NCBI GenBank assembly: GCA_947184155.2
Contig: CAMXCT020000458.1
Coordinates: 673,501-737,500 of the forward strand
Origin: Cladocopium goreaui
Taxonomy: Eukaryota > Sar > Dinophyceae > Suessiales > Symbiodiniaceae
DNA: 64,000 bases
Reading direction: 5' to 3'
The number at the start of each line of letters is the position of its first letter. Position 1 is the first letter of the stretch. Under the pieces are notes generated by a model. That model did no database searches and was not told where the DNA came from. It worked only from the letters and a program-made list of their open reading frames with translations. The position numbers and the translations under genes were made by a program. Below are positions 19,610 to 32,684 of this stretch, piece by piece.

Positions 19610-20340
19610 AATTGGGTCATGAGTCGTTTGTGGTAAATCTTGGGACCTTGGTACAGGATGGGTTGGCTCACATATATGGTATAACATGGGGAATTGTTCC
19701 GGCAAAGTTCAAAATAGATGTATGAGATGAAAAAAATTGGATCTGAAATTTGTAGTCTGTCTTGGGGGACATTGGTTCAGGACGGGTTGATTTATATATG
19801 TGGTGTAATATGTAGAGCTGCTCCGGTAAAGTTCAAAAGATGGATGTGTGAGATGAAAATCTTGGGGTCTGAGGTTTTGTGGTTTTTCTTTGGATTGTTG
19901 ATTCAGGATGGGTTGACATATATATGGGGTATAATATGGGGAATTGTTCAGGCAAAATTCAAAACAGATGTGTGAGTTGCTCCGGCAAAGTTCAAAAGAG
20001 GGATGTGTGAGATGAAAATTTTGGGGTCTGAGGATTTGTGGTGTGTTTTTGGTATAATGATTCAGGATGGATTGGCATATATGTGTGGTGTAATTTGTTC
20101 CGGCAAAATTCAAAATAGGGATGTGAGATGAAAATTTTACGGTCTGAGGTTTTGTGATGTATTTTTGGAAGGTAGGTTTAGGATGGGTTTGCATAAATAT
20201 GTGGTCTAACAGGAGAGTTGTGCCGGCAAAAATCAAAAAAGGAATGTGTGAGATGAAAATCTAAGGCCTAAGGATTTAAAATTTAGTGGTATATTTTTGG
20301 GATTTTGATTTAGGATGGATTGATATAAATATGGGAAATA
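19610..20340. repeat. AT-rich ~120-bp tandem repeat, about six copies
   Basis: The marker (c/t)aggatgggttg recurs at 19653, 19778, 19904, 20063, 20179 and 20311, giving periods of 125, 126, 159, 116 and 132 bp. Each unit also carries ccggcaaagttcaaaa, gatgtgtgagatgaaaat and ggtctgaggttttgtgg. The long 159-bp unit contains an extra internal copy of the ccggcaaagttcaaaa block. Copies are diverged, so the array is old. A minus-strand frame of 175 codons (19709-20236) is a by-product. Confidence 0.85.
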
Positions 20341-20543
20341 ATATCGAAAATTATTATGTTATATTATTTAATTTTATTTTTAATATTCTAATATTGAAAA
20401 TTTAATATTTGCAATGTTAAGAACACATTGATTGAACGGAAATTGAATAGGATAAAAAAGATATATTGTAAATATTTATATTTTGGAAACAAATATTAAA
20501 TATAATTTTATTATATGATATGTTTTAAATATTATATCACGAA

Positions 20544-20607
20544 AGGTAGCTCCAGAGGGGCTACCTTGAGTTTTACTTTACGAAGTAAAGGGGAGGGCGG
20601 CCAGCCC
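20544..20607. repeat. cluster of three perfect hairpins
   Basis: Successive inverted repeats in 64 bp: aggtagc/gctacct (20544-20566, 9-nt loop), ctttac/gtaaag (20576-20590, loop gaa) and gggc/gccc (20595-20607). They sit between AT-rich DNA and a C11 run (~20647). Such compact palindromes are typical of algal organelle DNA or of mobile hairpin elements; the origin here is unknown. Confidence 0.7.
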
Positions 20608-20759
20608 CGTTACCTGATTCTTCAGGAGATTGCTAGTCATTTTAGTACCCCCCCCCCCTCCACACCTCCCACGCACCCTAAGAGCAGACTCAAAACATTG
20701 TAATTTACAGTATTTTTGTTCTTTTCGGATCAAGAAACCACATTTTGCTACATGGTGAA

Positions 20760-20905
20760 ACCTCCGTAAATACCAGTGTTTTTGCTAGGTGCTGGCCAAA
20801 AAACACTGTAAATACCGTGCTTTTTACTACCAGAGGCAAAAAACATCGTAAATACCGTGGTTTTGGGCTTCCGACCCGCCAAAAACATTGGTATTTACGG
20901 TGTTT
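20760..20905. repeat. ~41-bp tandem array around gtaaatacc
   Basis: Units start at 20766, 20808, 20848 and 20890 (periods 42, 40 and 42). Each has the core gtaaatacc, then a gtttt-rich block and an aaaaaaca-rich block around a short GC spacer. In the fourth unit the core is replaced in place by its reverse complement (ggtatttacg), while the flanking aacat and gtg remain. The gtttt and aaaaac blocks pair as inverted repeats, so each unit can fold. Confidence 0.75.
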
Positions 20906-20989
20906 TTTGCTCCGAGCGATGCAAAAACACGCGAAAACACCACCGATTTGACGATTTTCGGCCACTACGGAACCGAGCAAAAACGCTGC

Positions 20990-22074
20990 AGGGGTAACAC
21001 CAACACCGACAAGAACAACACCAACAGCAACAGCAATAGCAACAACAACAACAACAACGACGACGACGACAACAACAACAACAACACCAGCACACAACGC
21101 ACAACGCACAACGCACAACGCACAAAGCACAACGCACAACGCACAACGCACAACGCACATCACACAACACACAAAACACACAAAACACACAACACACACA
21201 ACACACACACACAACACACAACACACAACACGCAACACACAACACACAACACACACAACACACACACAACACACATACAACACACATACAACACACACAA
21301 CACACACACACAACACACACAACACACGCAACACACGCAACACACACAACACACACACACACAACACACACAACACACACACACACAACACACACAATAC
21401 ACACACACACAACACACACAACACACACAACACACACACAACACACACAACACACACAACACACAACAACACATAACAACACACCACAACGCACAACAAC
21501 ACACCACAACACACAACAACACACAACAACCACAACAACCACAACAACAACAACAACAACAACACCAACACACAACGCACAACGCACAAAGCACAACGCA
21601 CAACGCACAACGCACAACGCACATCACACAACACACAAAACACACAAAACACACACAACACACACAACACACACACACAACACACACACAACACACAACA
21701 CACAACACACAACACACAACAGACACAACACACACACAACACACAACACACAACACACACAACACACACACAACACACATACAACACACACAACACACAC
21801 ACAACACACACACACAACACACGCAACACACGCAACACACACAACACACACACACAACACACACAACACACACAACACACACACAACACACACACACAAT
21901 ACACACACACAACACACACACAACACACACACAACACACAACAACACACCACAACACACCACAACACACAACAACACACAACAACACACAACAACCACAA
22001 CAACCACAACAACCACAACAACCACAACAACCACAACAACCACAACAACTACAACAACAACGAATGACAACAAT

Positions 22075-22162
<88 letters not shown>

Positions 22163-22557
22163 CACAACAACACACAACAACACACAACAACACACAACAA
22201 CACACACACACACAACAACAACACAAACAACACACAACAACACACCACAACACACCACAACACACACAACAACACACAACAACACACAACAACACACAAC
22301 AACACACAACAACACACCACAACACACCACAACACACACAAAAACACACAACAACACACAACAACACACAACAACACACAACAACACACAACAACACACC
22401 ACAACCCACCACAACACACAACAACACACAACAACACACAACAACACACAACAACACACAACAACACACAACAACACACAACAACACACAACAACACACA
22501 ACAACCCACAACAACACACAACAACACACAACAACACACAACAACACACAACAACAC

Positions 22558-22608
<51 letters not shown>

Positions 22609-22862
22609 CCATCAACAGCAGCAGCAGCAACAACAGCAACAACAACAACACAAACTCGAACAATACCAACACCAACAACACGACCAACAACACGACCAAC
22701 AACACCAACACCACAACAACAACAACACAACAACAACAACACCAGAAACACTACCACCACCAACAACACCAACAACACCAATACCAACAACACCAACAAC
22801 ACCAACACCACCAGCACCACCAACACCACCAACCCCACAACCGCCACCAACCCCAACCACAT
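20990..22862. repeat. CA/CAA satellite, about 1.9 kb
   Basis: An almost pure A+C plus strand: (caa)n, (cacaa)n, acaacgcac blocks, long (caacaacaca)n tracts and a (caa)~30 run at 22075-22160. A higher-order duplication is visible: the block beginning cacaaagcacaacgcac at 21121 recurs at 21585 (464 bp apart). Because the plus strand lacks T, stop codons are nearly absent; this explains the 718-codon Thr/His/Asn frame and the Val/Cys/Leu frames on the other strand. None is called as a gene. Confidence 0.92.
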
Positions 22863-22874
22863 CGCCGAAGCCTT

Positions 22875-22965
22875 TCAGTCGCTTTTACCAGACTCCCCTT
22901 CATATTTTTGGAAAGAAACTGGCCGCGTCGCTTTTACCAGACTCCACTTTATGTTTTTTTCCCTG
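22875..22965. repeat. 48-bp-spaced direct repeat at satellite edge
   Basis: cgcttttaccagactcc occurs at about 22882 and 22930, each followed by a similar T-rich block (cttcatattttt / ctttatgttttt). It marks the transition from the satellite to unique sequence. Confidence 0.7.
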
Positions 22966-24660
22966 CCCTCTCCCCTTCATTTTTTCTTCGGTTCCTTTCT
23001 TGCTTACCTACCTTTCGTGTTCCCCCTCTCAAGTAGTATTATGACATTGTGGATGTAAGCAAGGAGACGCGCAGTATTCCATTCCTATCACAGCAGGGGC
23101 GTGAGTCCCTTCACAGCCAGATCAGCAAGTCTTCGCAGTCTTCGCTGAAGAAGCTTGCAAGTGGCACGGGCGCAATTCAATTCGGGAGCTTGGCTCCGGC
23201 CCGGGTGGGCGAATGCCCAATCCCAGAGGTCCATGGAGCAGTTTCGATTGGCGGTGAACCCAAGGTGAACCCAAAGTGACAAGCTCGGCACGGAGGAACT
23301 TCTGAAGGAACTTCTGAAGTACCCTTCGTGGCCTCTGTGCCCGGTAAAGACAGCTGCTGCGTGCAAAAAAACACTCAGAGACTGAGAGACCATTTCAAGG
23401 CAGCCGCCTTGTCAGGGAGCTGTGGCTGGACTAGTTCCTGCCATCATAATGCCATCATTATTTTCGATGTATGGTCAGTTTAGTTTTTGCCTTCAGTTCT
23501 TTGATGTTCTTTGCGTATATCTGGTTTTCGTTTCTAGCCTTCTAGCTGTCTTTTGCTCGTTGACGGCAATTCCTAGGCCGGGAGAAGCAAAAGAAAGCTG
23601 GACTGGCAAGGCCTGTTCTGCAGCTGCGCAACTTGCTGGGCAATTGGATGGAGATTCAGGGTTTCAAACTGATTGCATTCACATGCATTCACATAGTGGA
23701 AATCAGGCGACATGTTTGGTCCCTAGCAACCGTTTTGCTTTGTTTTTGGCCTTGTTTTGGGCCCCTTTGATAGGATAACATGCAAGGACGGTCCAGGAAA
23801 TGCAATTTGCATCTTCAAGACATTTCAAGCCATGAAGCCCCGAGCTATCCCTGAGCCCTGAGCTTGCAAGGGCTTGGGATTGTATGCCACTGTTTTACAC
23901 GGAAAAAGGATGAAAAAGGTACAAAGAATAAACGACATTAAAGGAACATATATATATATATATATATTAGATTTAAAAGGCACGAAGCGTCTCAGGTGCT
24001 GCCAAGCTGAAGCCGAATCAGATGTCGGAAGCCGAAGCTCGGCAATCCCCATGGGGCCGCAAAGGTGCCTGGGCTGAGGTGACGCGATGTGAGGTGTGCA
24101 GTACGTGCGCTTTTCCAAACTTGGCGGATATGATACTATGGTCATATGGTATATATTGGTATATAATATTATATAATCATATTATGATTTTTTAGTACAT
24201 AAGACAACTATATAAACAGATATTATTTTATGATGATTATGTATAATTTGAATTTTGCAAAAGACTCCTGGATGTGCTCACAGAAGGATCTGATAGGGTG
24301 CGGCAATATCTAGATGCCCAGACATGGCAATAGTCAATAGCTTTCAAGAAAGTTCTTATTGTGCTTTCACGCACTGCTCGGCCAAAATGCCACACAAAAG
24401 GCACCTGCGTTCCAGCATGGTGCCACGTGATACAATTGCTCTAATTAACAGACTCCAACATGCAGAAAGGGAAGTGTTTCGGCATTTTGCAGCTCAGGTT
24501 CCAAGTCCATTCCAGCTCCCTGGAGGATAGGTGTTTGTGTGGAACCATTCCGTGCAACCATTCTGAAATCCTTCGTCCTGCGCGTGAAAGACTTCTTGCT
24601 TTCCTATTTGAGCCTTGGCGAGGCAAGGTAAATGCCTATGGCAATTTTCACTTGAGGCCA

Positions 24661-24715
24661 ATGGCATCCTATGGCATCCTATGGCATCCTATGGCATCCT
24701 ATGGCATCCTATGGC
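24661..24715. repeat. 10-bp tandem repeat, 5.5 copies
   Basis: Five perfect copies of atggcatcct followed by atggc. Confidence 0.95.
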
Positions 24716-27700
24716 CCTCACATGAAATTCACTGCCATTTCTACGTTCGCAGAGCTACAGGAGGTGAGCGTTGTCCGAAGCCACCCTCAGTGCAAGGTCT
24801 GGTTGCGGTCAAGCTCTTAACGCGACGCAAGACGTCCTGTATGGATCAAATAGCTACTGGGTTCTTTTGCTCGTCGGTCACTGAACTCACACTGAAATGC
24901 CCGAGGACAGTTCCGAACCTCGACCCAGCAGAGCTGACAAAGCGTGCGCAGCCAGGGGCGAGGACCTTGGAAGACCCTTGCCATCTTTGGGTGCAATTGC
25001 AGGACCGAGTTCAGGGAAGAATAGGGCCCTGGGAAATACCTTGCAGGTGCATGCGCTTGCACCATACCCGTTTCTTGCACCATACCTAAAATTGTATCCC
25101 GATTGTTGCATCAGCTATTTAATTTGCATGAATCATTCATACTTCACATGTGCCGATAGAGTCGATGGGGCGTTGGCATCGAGAAAAACTGACATGCCCC
25201 ACATGTGACTTTGTTTTTATGATTTTTCCATATCATTGCATCCAGATGCTGTATCCAGATGCATCTAGCTATCTATAGCCCTTTTGTATCACTCCTGTAT
25301 CCTTTCGTGCAGGAGATACGCAAGAAGAGGCATCAAAGGCACAGGCACCTCAAGTTTGGGCGCCGAGCCTTGGGAACAGACGAGTGCGGAATTGTGAACG
25401 ACTGATTTCATTTTTAAATGTGGGAAGTGTACTGCTCGCGACCTACCATTTTTTTGCTTTTCCAGCAAAATCTAATGAAATCTCATGTGGACCAACTTGT
25501 CACTCTTGCGTAGACCCACCCGCTTGCTCGAGTGTTGCATGGGCAGCGCTGCCGATGGGAAGATGTTAAATATTCGGAAGGGATGCCTTTAAGCTGTTTT
25601 GGCCGCCATTGTTGCATGGAAATATGCCGTCAGTTGGGCAAAAAGGCTGCATTCTACTCAATTCAGCTCAATTCAGCTTGATCACGATCTAGTCGCATAG
25701 TATTCACCAGATCTAAAGATGTCTCATTCGACTCCGTAGCAGTCATGGCGGCAACATGAGGACTGGAGCTGGCTATGGGCCTGTGCCCTGGCAACGTGAT
25801 TGATGCTTTCATTGATGCCAAGGATATCCAAGGATTGGTTAGGTACACTATGGTGCACTGAAGTAAGGCAGCAATTCAAAGATTTGGACGAATATTCATG
25901 CGGGCTCTTGATTAGTGTGGGCCCCCCAAACAATTCCGACAGTGGAAAAAAATGATGGAACAGGGTTGAAATAGTTTTGGATCATGATCTTGAGTAAGGA
26001 TTTTTGAAAGTTCCCCCCTAGAAAAAGTAGGACACAATAGAAGACCATCACGACAAACATATATGATATAAAACTGTTGGAAATCTCAGTTGCTCATGAA
26101 CTACCCGCTTGAAAAAATGTGTGGGTGCAGTGTTTTGATTATATAGGTTTTACATAGGCTTTAGTTAATTAACAAGCTTATTCTTATTGTTTGATGTCAT
26201 TTTCGAACCATTTCTGAACCAAAACATTGAACAAAAAACTAATGCTGAAAAACACATCACAAAAACACATACTGAAAAATGAAAAACTTGCTAAAGAAAA
26301 CACAAAAAACTTGGGAAAATGCATGGAACAAACTTTACATACCGACCCATCCCATCAATCAACAGGTTTCTGTTTTCCAAAAACTTGACGGGTACCAGCC
26401 CACCGCACTTATCAGGAAACAACATTAATTACACATGAACATACATGAACATACATGAACTATGAAAGATTTTACTCACATAATTACATAAACAAAGATG
26501 TCATGAAGAAGGGTTGCATGACTTGCAATTCAAGTTGTCTTTGGAAAGTCAGCTGCTGCTACTTTTCAGGCGTGGCCCCTTTGCCAACGGACAACGATTT
26601 TTTGGTTCTGTGATTTTTCCCGGCGGCTTTTCTGCAACACTGCTCAACCTTTACCATGAGAACAGGCTCTGGCGGGCGCGGGGTCTGGACAAGCGACGGC
26701 TGTTTGGGTACAGGCTGCATTGCTTTCAATTTCGCACACCTGCCCGATCATCATGACTTGATATGACTTGTATTGTGGGATGCTTATCGGATACTTTACG
26801 CGCTTCTCTGACACAGCAATATCGCCATGGGTCGCTGAGTCGCTGCAGGTGGATGCGGATCACCTTTTTTGCACCACCGGGCACCCAGGAGTTCCACCGG
26901 CTTGGCTGGCCGGTAGATGGGAGTGGCCACCCGGACTCAGAAAAACGACAGTCGCCATGAGATGCCACGAGACAATACAAGAAGTGAAGATCCGGCTGTG
27001 AAGGCGTTCAACGGCACTCTCTCTCTCTCTATTATATATATATATATATATTATATACACATACATACATGCATGTATAATCATGTATATATATATACAT
27101 ATATGTGTGTGTGTGCCTTTGAACCTGGCAACTGCAGGTGTTTGGTAGGATGTCAGTAGGACAGCCTTCTCATGCCGTGTTCGCACACTGGTTTATCATG
27201 GTTTGCTTCCTTATGGTATGCCTTCTTCTTGTATCTTCTTGTGCGGAAAAATGGAAGTGTTCAATGCATGTGGTTGTCGAATGTTGTCGATATGACAAAC
27301 ACCTCAGGTGCATACAGACCCTTCGGAGCACTGGAGCCAACTCGTTCAGTCGATGGCTGGTGGTTTGAAACGGAGGAGCACTGCCATCACTTCGTGTCTT
27401 CACTGAAACGCGGTCGAAGGTGTCAGGTGTTCAGATTTGGTGCTTGGAGCCACCAGAAGCAGTCAAGGGATACTTCAATAGAGCGGAACTTCGTAAATAT
27501 CAATTAAATATCAAATGCTTAAATCATCTTAAATCAATCGCAGCAGATGCATATTGAAGATTTTTGAAAAGATGAACTCAGAAAGTCACGGAAGTGCAGA
27601 GCCTGAACATCTTCTAACAATTCTAACATCTTACAGTATCATCAGTATCAGATCTTATCAGCTTGGTGCAGTTTGGTGCAAGCGCCGGTGTAAGGCCAAA

Positions 27701-28180
27701 GTGCAGGCGGCAGGCGGGAAAGCTTTAGAGAGCACTGCATGGGAGGCTCCTGAACTCCCAGATGCTGCTTGGACTAACTCAGTGAATAGAAAGCCGCGAG
27801 CGCCATGGGGATACACAAATATCACATCATACATTCTTTATATTATCTTATAGTCATGTAATTATATAATATAATATATATATATATATGTATGTATGTG
27901 GTCTATATATATGTATATGTAAATATATATCTATAATATATATATATATATGTGTGTGTGTGTACATAGATGTAGAAGCTCATCTTCGCCTGAACCTGGA
28001 TCCAGATATTCAGAACTCATTGGGCCACCAGATGTGAGGCCGGCCAACACACTGCCGATACAGCCTTGGCGGGGCAGCCACCGAGACTTGCTGGCCGGGG
28101 CCTTCCTCGGCAAGCTTCCAAGATGCCTGTTAAGGATGTGCCAAAGGACAGCGATGGATTTCTCAAAAGTAGCATGATAC

Positions 28181-28220
28181 TGATGATATTTGATGCTATT
28201 TGATGATATTTGATGATACT
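28181..28220. repeat. 10-bp tandem repeat, 4 copies
   Basis: tgatgatatt, tgatgctatt, tgatgatatt, tgatgatact: four successive decamers with one or two differences. Confidence 0.9.
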
Positions 28221-28358
28221 GTGTAGTGATCAGTATGTGATCAGTGATAATGCAGGTTTTTTCTCATTGCGCCAGAATAATCTGGACACAAATCCAACGC
28301 ACTCTCTCTAACTTGCACGACTACTTTTCGGTGTTTGTCGATGTGCGACCACGTGCAG

Positions 28359-28426
28359 AAGGATCTGACAAAAAGACGAACGCGATTCCTAGCCAGTTGC
28401 GAGCAATATGCTGCATTTCTGGATAA
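28359..28426 (+). CDS. probable internal exon, coiled-coil protein
   Basis: After the acceptor acgtgcag the frame reads KDLTKRRTRFLASCEQYAAF and ends before the donor gtatca. The charged, helical text suggests a coiled coil. The gene it belongs to cannot be identified. Exons of similar character follow on the same strand at 30586, 35097, 35604, 35892 and 37540, but phases do not let me join all of them. Confidence 0.45.
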
Positions 28427-30585
28427 GTATCATCTACTAGTAGGCATCCATCCATCTAGTACATTCTATTGCCGCTATTACCCATACATAATCACAGTGC
28501 ATAGATATCATGAGTATTCATTAGCAATATTGACTCTATATATTTGGTACTGGAGAATGCTCGTTGCCCGCTTCTAATCTTCGTAATCGTGTAGATCCTG
28601 TACATCTGCCCAGTCATTCTGCTAGTCACTGAGAGTCACCAGAAACTGCGGGATTCCCTTCGACCCTTGTGCAGCGAGCCGTAGGAGAAGACCCTCCTTT
28701 CTTGTGCAGCTCAGGCGTGGGGAGACTGTATATGACATTATATGACTCTGATTGATTATGTATTGATTATGTACCTTATTAATCCTTGTTATAAATTTAA
28801 TTATTAATCCTTGTCATAGCTTTAATTACCTTTGCATATCTTGCATTAAATATGATGCTTGGTCATGGCCTCTGGATCTGCCCCGGATCAGTTTTTTCTG
28901 CCAGGTCGCTGGGCCCACTGTGGTCATTGCAGCTGGGATGGCTGCAGAGGTGGAATGGATATGACTTTGGGGTCTTCGTTGCTGCAACTGACAAACCATG
29001 GCAGACCAAAATGGCAGACCAAACCTGAACAGCACATATCCAGCCTGAGCAACAGCAAAGAACTTTGCAGAACCCATTAATAGGAATCAATAGCCCTCAT
29101 AAGCCCATCTTGGGATGTACTTTTCATGTCGGGCCCTTTGCATTGCGGGAAACGCGCAGATTGTCCGAAATGCTGCTGCGCGACTGGCTGCGTCTGTGCC
29201 CAGCTGTGAAGAGGCCTGGTGAACTTCAAGCAGCGTTGTGAAAGGTCATAATATGAAAAGATACACATAATATCAAATAGATATTGAAAAAATTACGTAT
29301 ATATATATATATCATATCATCTTCAAATACTGCCAAGAAGTAGTTAAAGCATGTTAACCCATTAAAACATGATTTTCCCTCGACTTGTACACATGCCGGC
29401 ACATACAAATGCACACATTATATCACATTATCGCAGGAGATCACTGATTGGTTGCTGGACATGTTATGCAGCCGCCCATTTGTGTTCAGCAATCGAGGTG
29501 GAGAAAGAGAAACCGGAGGCACAGCCTTCTCGTGTCTCGACGTCCACTGGGACACACTGTCAGTTCTTTGGAAAAGGAAGAGGCTGTCTTGGAACATATT
29601 TGTACATATATTTGTACATACGTACACACACGCATATATATATATACAAACATACATATACTTATAATATATATATATATGCATGTACTCGTATGTTGTA
29701 TATAGTACCTCTTTATATGTTTGAAATGTACCTACTGTATACGGGCATTTATGTATGAATAGATACCTACTGTAGCAGGCGGACTTTGATAATAGACAGA
29801 CATAGAGGGTTTATTGTTGAATTGGTGATGTGTATGTTTAAATCGTTTATATATTGCAGAAGCACAATCCTGATGCACCCTTCATTGAATGAATTCCTCA
29901 ATTTCTCCTTACATATACGACTTGGATGAGCTAGTTCCTGAGTGATAAAGATACCCCTCCAAAAAGAATAGCTTTTTTGGGGGGTTGTTGCATCAAAGCA
30001 TGCCCAATGCATTGCATGTATCACCCAGGGCTGAGGATGAATCAAATATAATATATTTAATATATTTCAGTATATTATATGCTGTTTACATTTGATATCT
30101 CTTGACTCTTGATACTCCCCGTGGCCACCACGGGTCTATTTGGTGCTGACACCAACTGATCAAGGCTTTGTTCGAAAGCGTCGCTCCTCCTTGTCCTCAC
30201 CAATGACGGGTGCTGTGGAACGCAAGGCGCCTTCCACCACGGTGGATGGAACAGCGGTCTCCGTTGCTTGGCATCTCCACAGTGGTAAACCCAATCATGA
30301 ACTACAATAAACGCCATAACTACCATCTCCAATAGAGGTTGATTATTAGGTATATGATACCGTATGCCCGTATTTGAGGATGTAAAATGACCCAGAAATG
30401 GTTTGTTGATGGGATGGTGTATTGTTAGAATCCTTCGCGAAGCCCTGACAAAAAAAATAGTACACCTCTTGGACGGCCAAGGTGACGATGGAGGTTTTGC
30501 CCAAGGGCGCTCTAGGCCAGCGACATTCAATCTCCATGTGCATGTGCAGTCAAAATGAGCCGGAGACTGACATCTCATTTTCCAG

Positions 30586-30649
30586 TGCTTGTACAGCCCA
30601 TGCTTGATTTGATTGCTGCTGTGGACAAGAATTTAACAAAGTTTGAAAA
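30586..30649 (+). CDS. probable internal exon, helical protein
   Basis: A 64-bp exon flanked by a strong acceptor (tctcattttccag) and the donor gtagga. The text is LVQPMLDLIAAVDKNLTKFE, amphipathic and helical. It needs one base from the preceding exon and ends in phase 2. Product not recognised. Confidence 0.55.
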
Positions 30650-32630
30650 GTAGGAGTATGAGGATGCCAGACGCCAAGAGAATCTTGGTCCAAGACGAAC
30701 CATTCGAAAATGCTGCGCCCCTGTGTGTCGGAAGGTTTGCCACCGCCATCATTGCTTCCAGCCTGGTGGGAGGAACTGGGTTTAGTTCGGAATGATGTCT
30801 CGATCGCATCACGTTGAGGCATGGGGACATGGCGGGGGACAGAGAGGAACACAGTGCCTGTTGTGACAATCAGTGCCTCAGGAGTATGCAGTTACCCTAC
30901 AATCGTACAGACCAACCAGACAGCACTCAAGCTTGAATACAAATGAATACAATGCCTGCATGGCCCCGCCTTCACCTTTGGACCAGGAAGCAAGATGTAG
31001 ACAACGTGGAACATAGCCGAATTTGCGTCAGATTCTAGGGAAATTGGAGGGAATAGTTTCTATGCCAAGGCTCACCATCCTTCATTTCTGTTTTCATAAC
31101 CTGTGGCAAAAAAATAACCTGTGGCAGGTTTGGTGGATGCTCGGGGGAATCCAATGTTCAAAGCGTATCAGATTGCAGCGGTTCGCGCCCTGCCTTTCTG
31201 CCATTCCATGGCATGTATGCAAGAAGATATATTTAATTTAGATTCTTCTGAGGCATGGTGGGCTTATCATTTTGCCATTCTTGGCCGATAGGCAAGGAGT
31301 GAACTGTTTAGAGCTTTCCAACAAGGGAAAGCTGTAGCTACTGCCATGCTATGCTTAGCGTCATAGCGCGATGCTATTTTCCTTGGCATTGCAGAGCCCA
31401 TCCGAAGACTAGTAGTTGATTACTCGAGACATGATATCCCTTGGTGGTTGTTTAGGCATGATGAAGGGTATGAAGTTTGCAACAAGCATGGTCAATGGAT
31501 GAACATAAATCTATCATACTCTGGCAGGTCTTTGGCTGTTCAAAAACTCAAAGCCAGTGCAAATCAATGCAAATCATTGCATTGATAGCTTTGTAGAAGC
31601 TACCAGCCTGCGCAAGTCTTTTGAGGGACCTGCAACTTTTTGATGGGTGTCCAGTTCTGGCTGATTCCAGATGGGCCTTCTGCAAGGGCATGGCTTCAAG
31701 GTCACCCCCCCAAAGGGGAACATGTTGGCCTTCAATGATAATGATCGCCGGAGTCAAAGCCGTCGATGAGAATTTAAAAAAGCACCTGCTTGAGCAGAAT
31801 TGCCAACACCGAATATACTGAGTCCGACTGGACATGGACATGGTCTTCAGAGAACTGTGACCTTCACGGAGTGCTCACTAGTTTTCATGTTCATAGTCGT
31901 GGTTATTGGTTGCCGTCGATGACGCCAATGGCATTGTACTGGGAAGGACATGGAAGGACCACCCATGAATGATCGACCCAAACTGCCAAAGAACACACGC
32001 GAGATGGATACTGTAGATTCAGCAGAATTTCCAGTCAAGGAGAAAATATATAGACTATGATTTGGCAATTTCAGTGCTAAAGCGCTCTTGCCACTGCATT
32101 CCTTTTGGTGTGTAAAGTCTCCTCAATTTTGTCGTTGGCTTTGGCCCTGAGCCCTTGACCCAAACACTGCTTTTGCGATGGACCACAGCCGCATTCATCA
32201 GAGTTCGCGTACAAGTTTTCATCAGGTCCTGAGCAGCACGAGCGTCCATATGACTTTCAATCCGCAGTTCTTACTTCCTATGTCCCATGAAATGGCCGAT
32301 GGCGGTGTGCACAAGGAGTGAGTCAAAATGCAACAGCAACTAGAATTACTAGTTAATCTATGTTAATCTACTTGCTGGTCCCTGTGCGCGTTGTGCAGCG
32401 CTTGTAGTCTTTTCTGTCGAACTGATTCGGGTTTTGTTCCCGGAATGAAGGAGGAGATCTTTGGTAAAGAGGATTAAAGAGGACAGACTGAGCAACAGAA
32501 CCGCCTCCAAAGCTTGGGGCGATGGCAATGGCTTTGGCGCTTCACTTCCCCCGTGGGGAAACTCTGGCCATACAGGGCAGGCACATGATGGCACTTCAAT
32601 TCTGCGACAGGTGTAGGGAGAGATTTGCAG

Positions 32631-32684
32631 AGAGTTCCAGAAGATTGCGACAAAGGCAGATTGGCCAAACCAGTACAACGCTGT
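32631..32684 (+). CDS. possible internal exon
   Basis: Acceptor agatttgcag followed by text readable as EFQKIATKADWPNQYNA in one frame. Another frame is also open, and the donor (gctg/tatg) is non-standard, so this is tentative. Confidence 0.25.

Larger units (their letters stand above)
23045..28358. other. gene-poor stretch
   Basis: No gene can be supported with confidence. Contents: (ta)n runs at 23949-23966, 27036-27052 and 27860-27955, a (ct)n run at 27020, and many 10-bp tandem duplications (23674, 25657, 26431, 27224, 27273, 27518, 27661, 28181). Protein-like text near 27300-27470 (GWWFETEEHCHHF) and 28110-28165 (MPVKDVPKDSDGF) could be exons of a plus-strand gene, but splice sites are not convincing. 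Confidence 0.4.

Noticed and set aside
20705..22862. Very long ORFs on both strands (up to 718 codons, Thr/His/Asn- or Val/Cys-rich)
   Set aside because: They exist only because the A+C satellite lacks stop codons; no domain, and several frames are open at once.
29140..29235. Exon-like segment
   Set aside because: Two different frames read equally well and neither gives consistent splice phases, so no exon was called.
30075..30578. 167-codon minus-strand ORF
   Set aside because: It ends right beside a convincing plus-strand exon (30586-30649) and has no motif.
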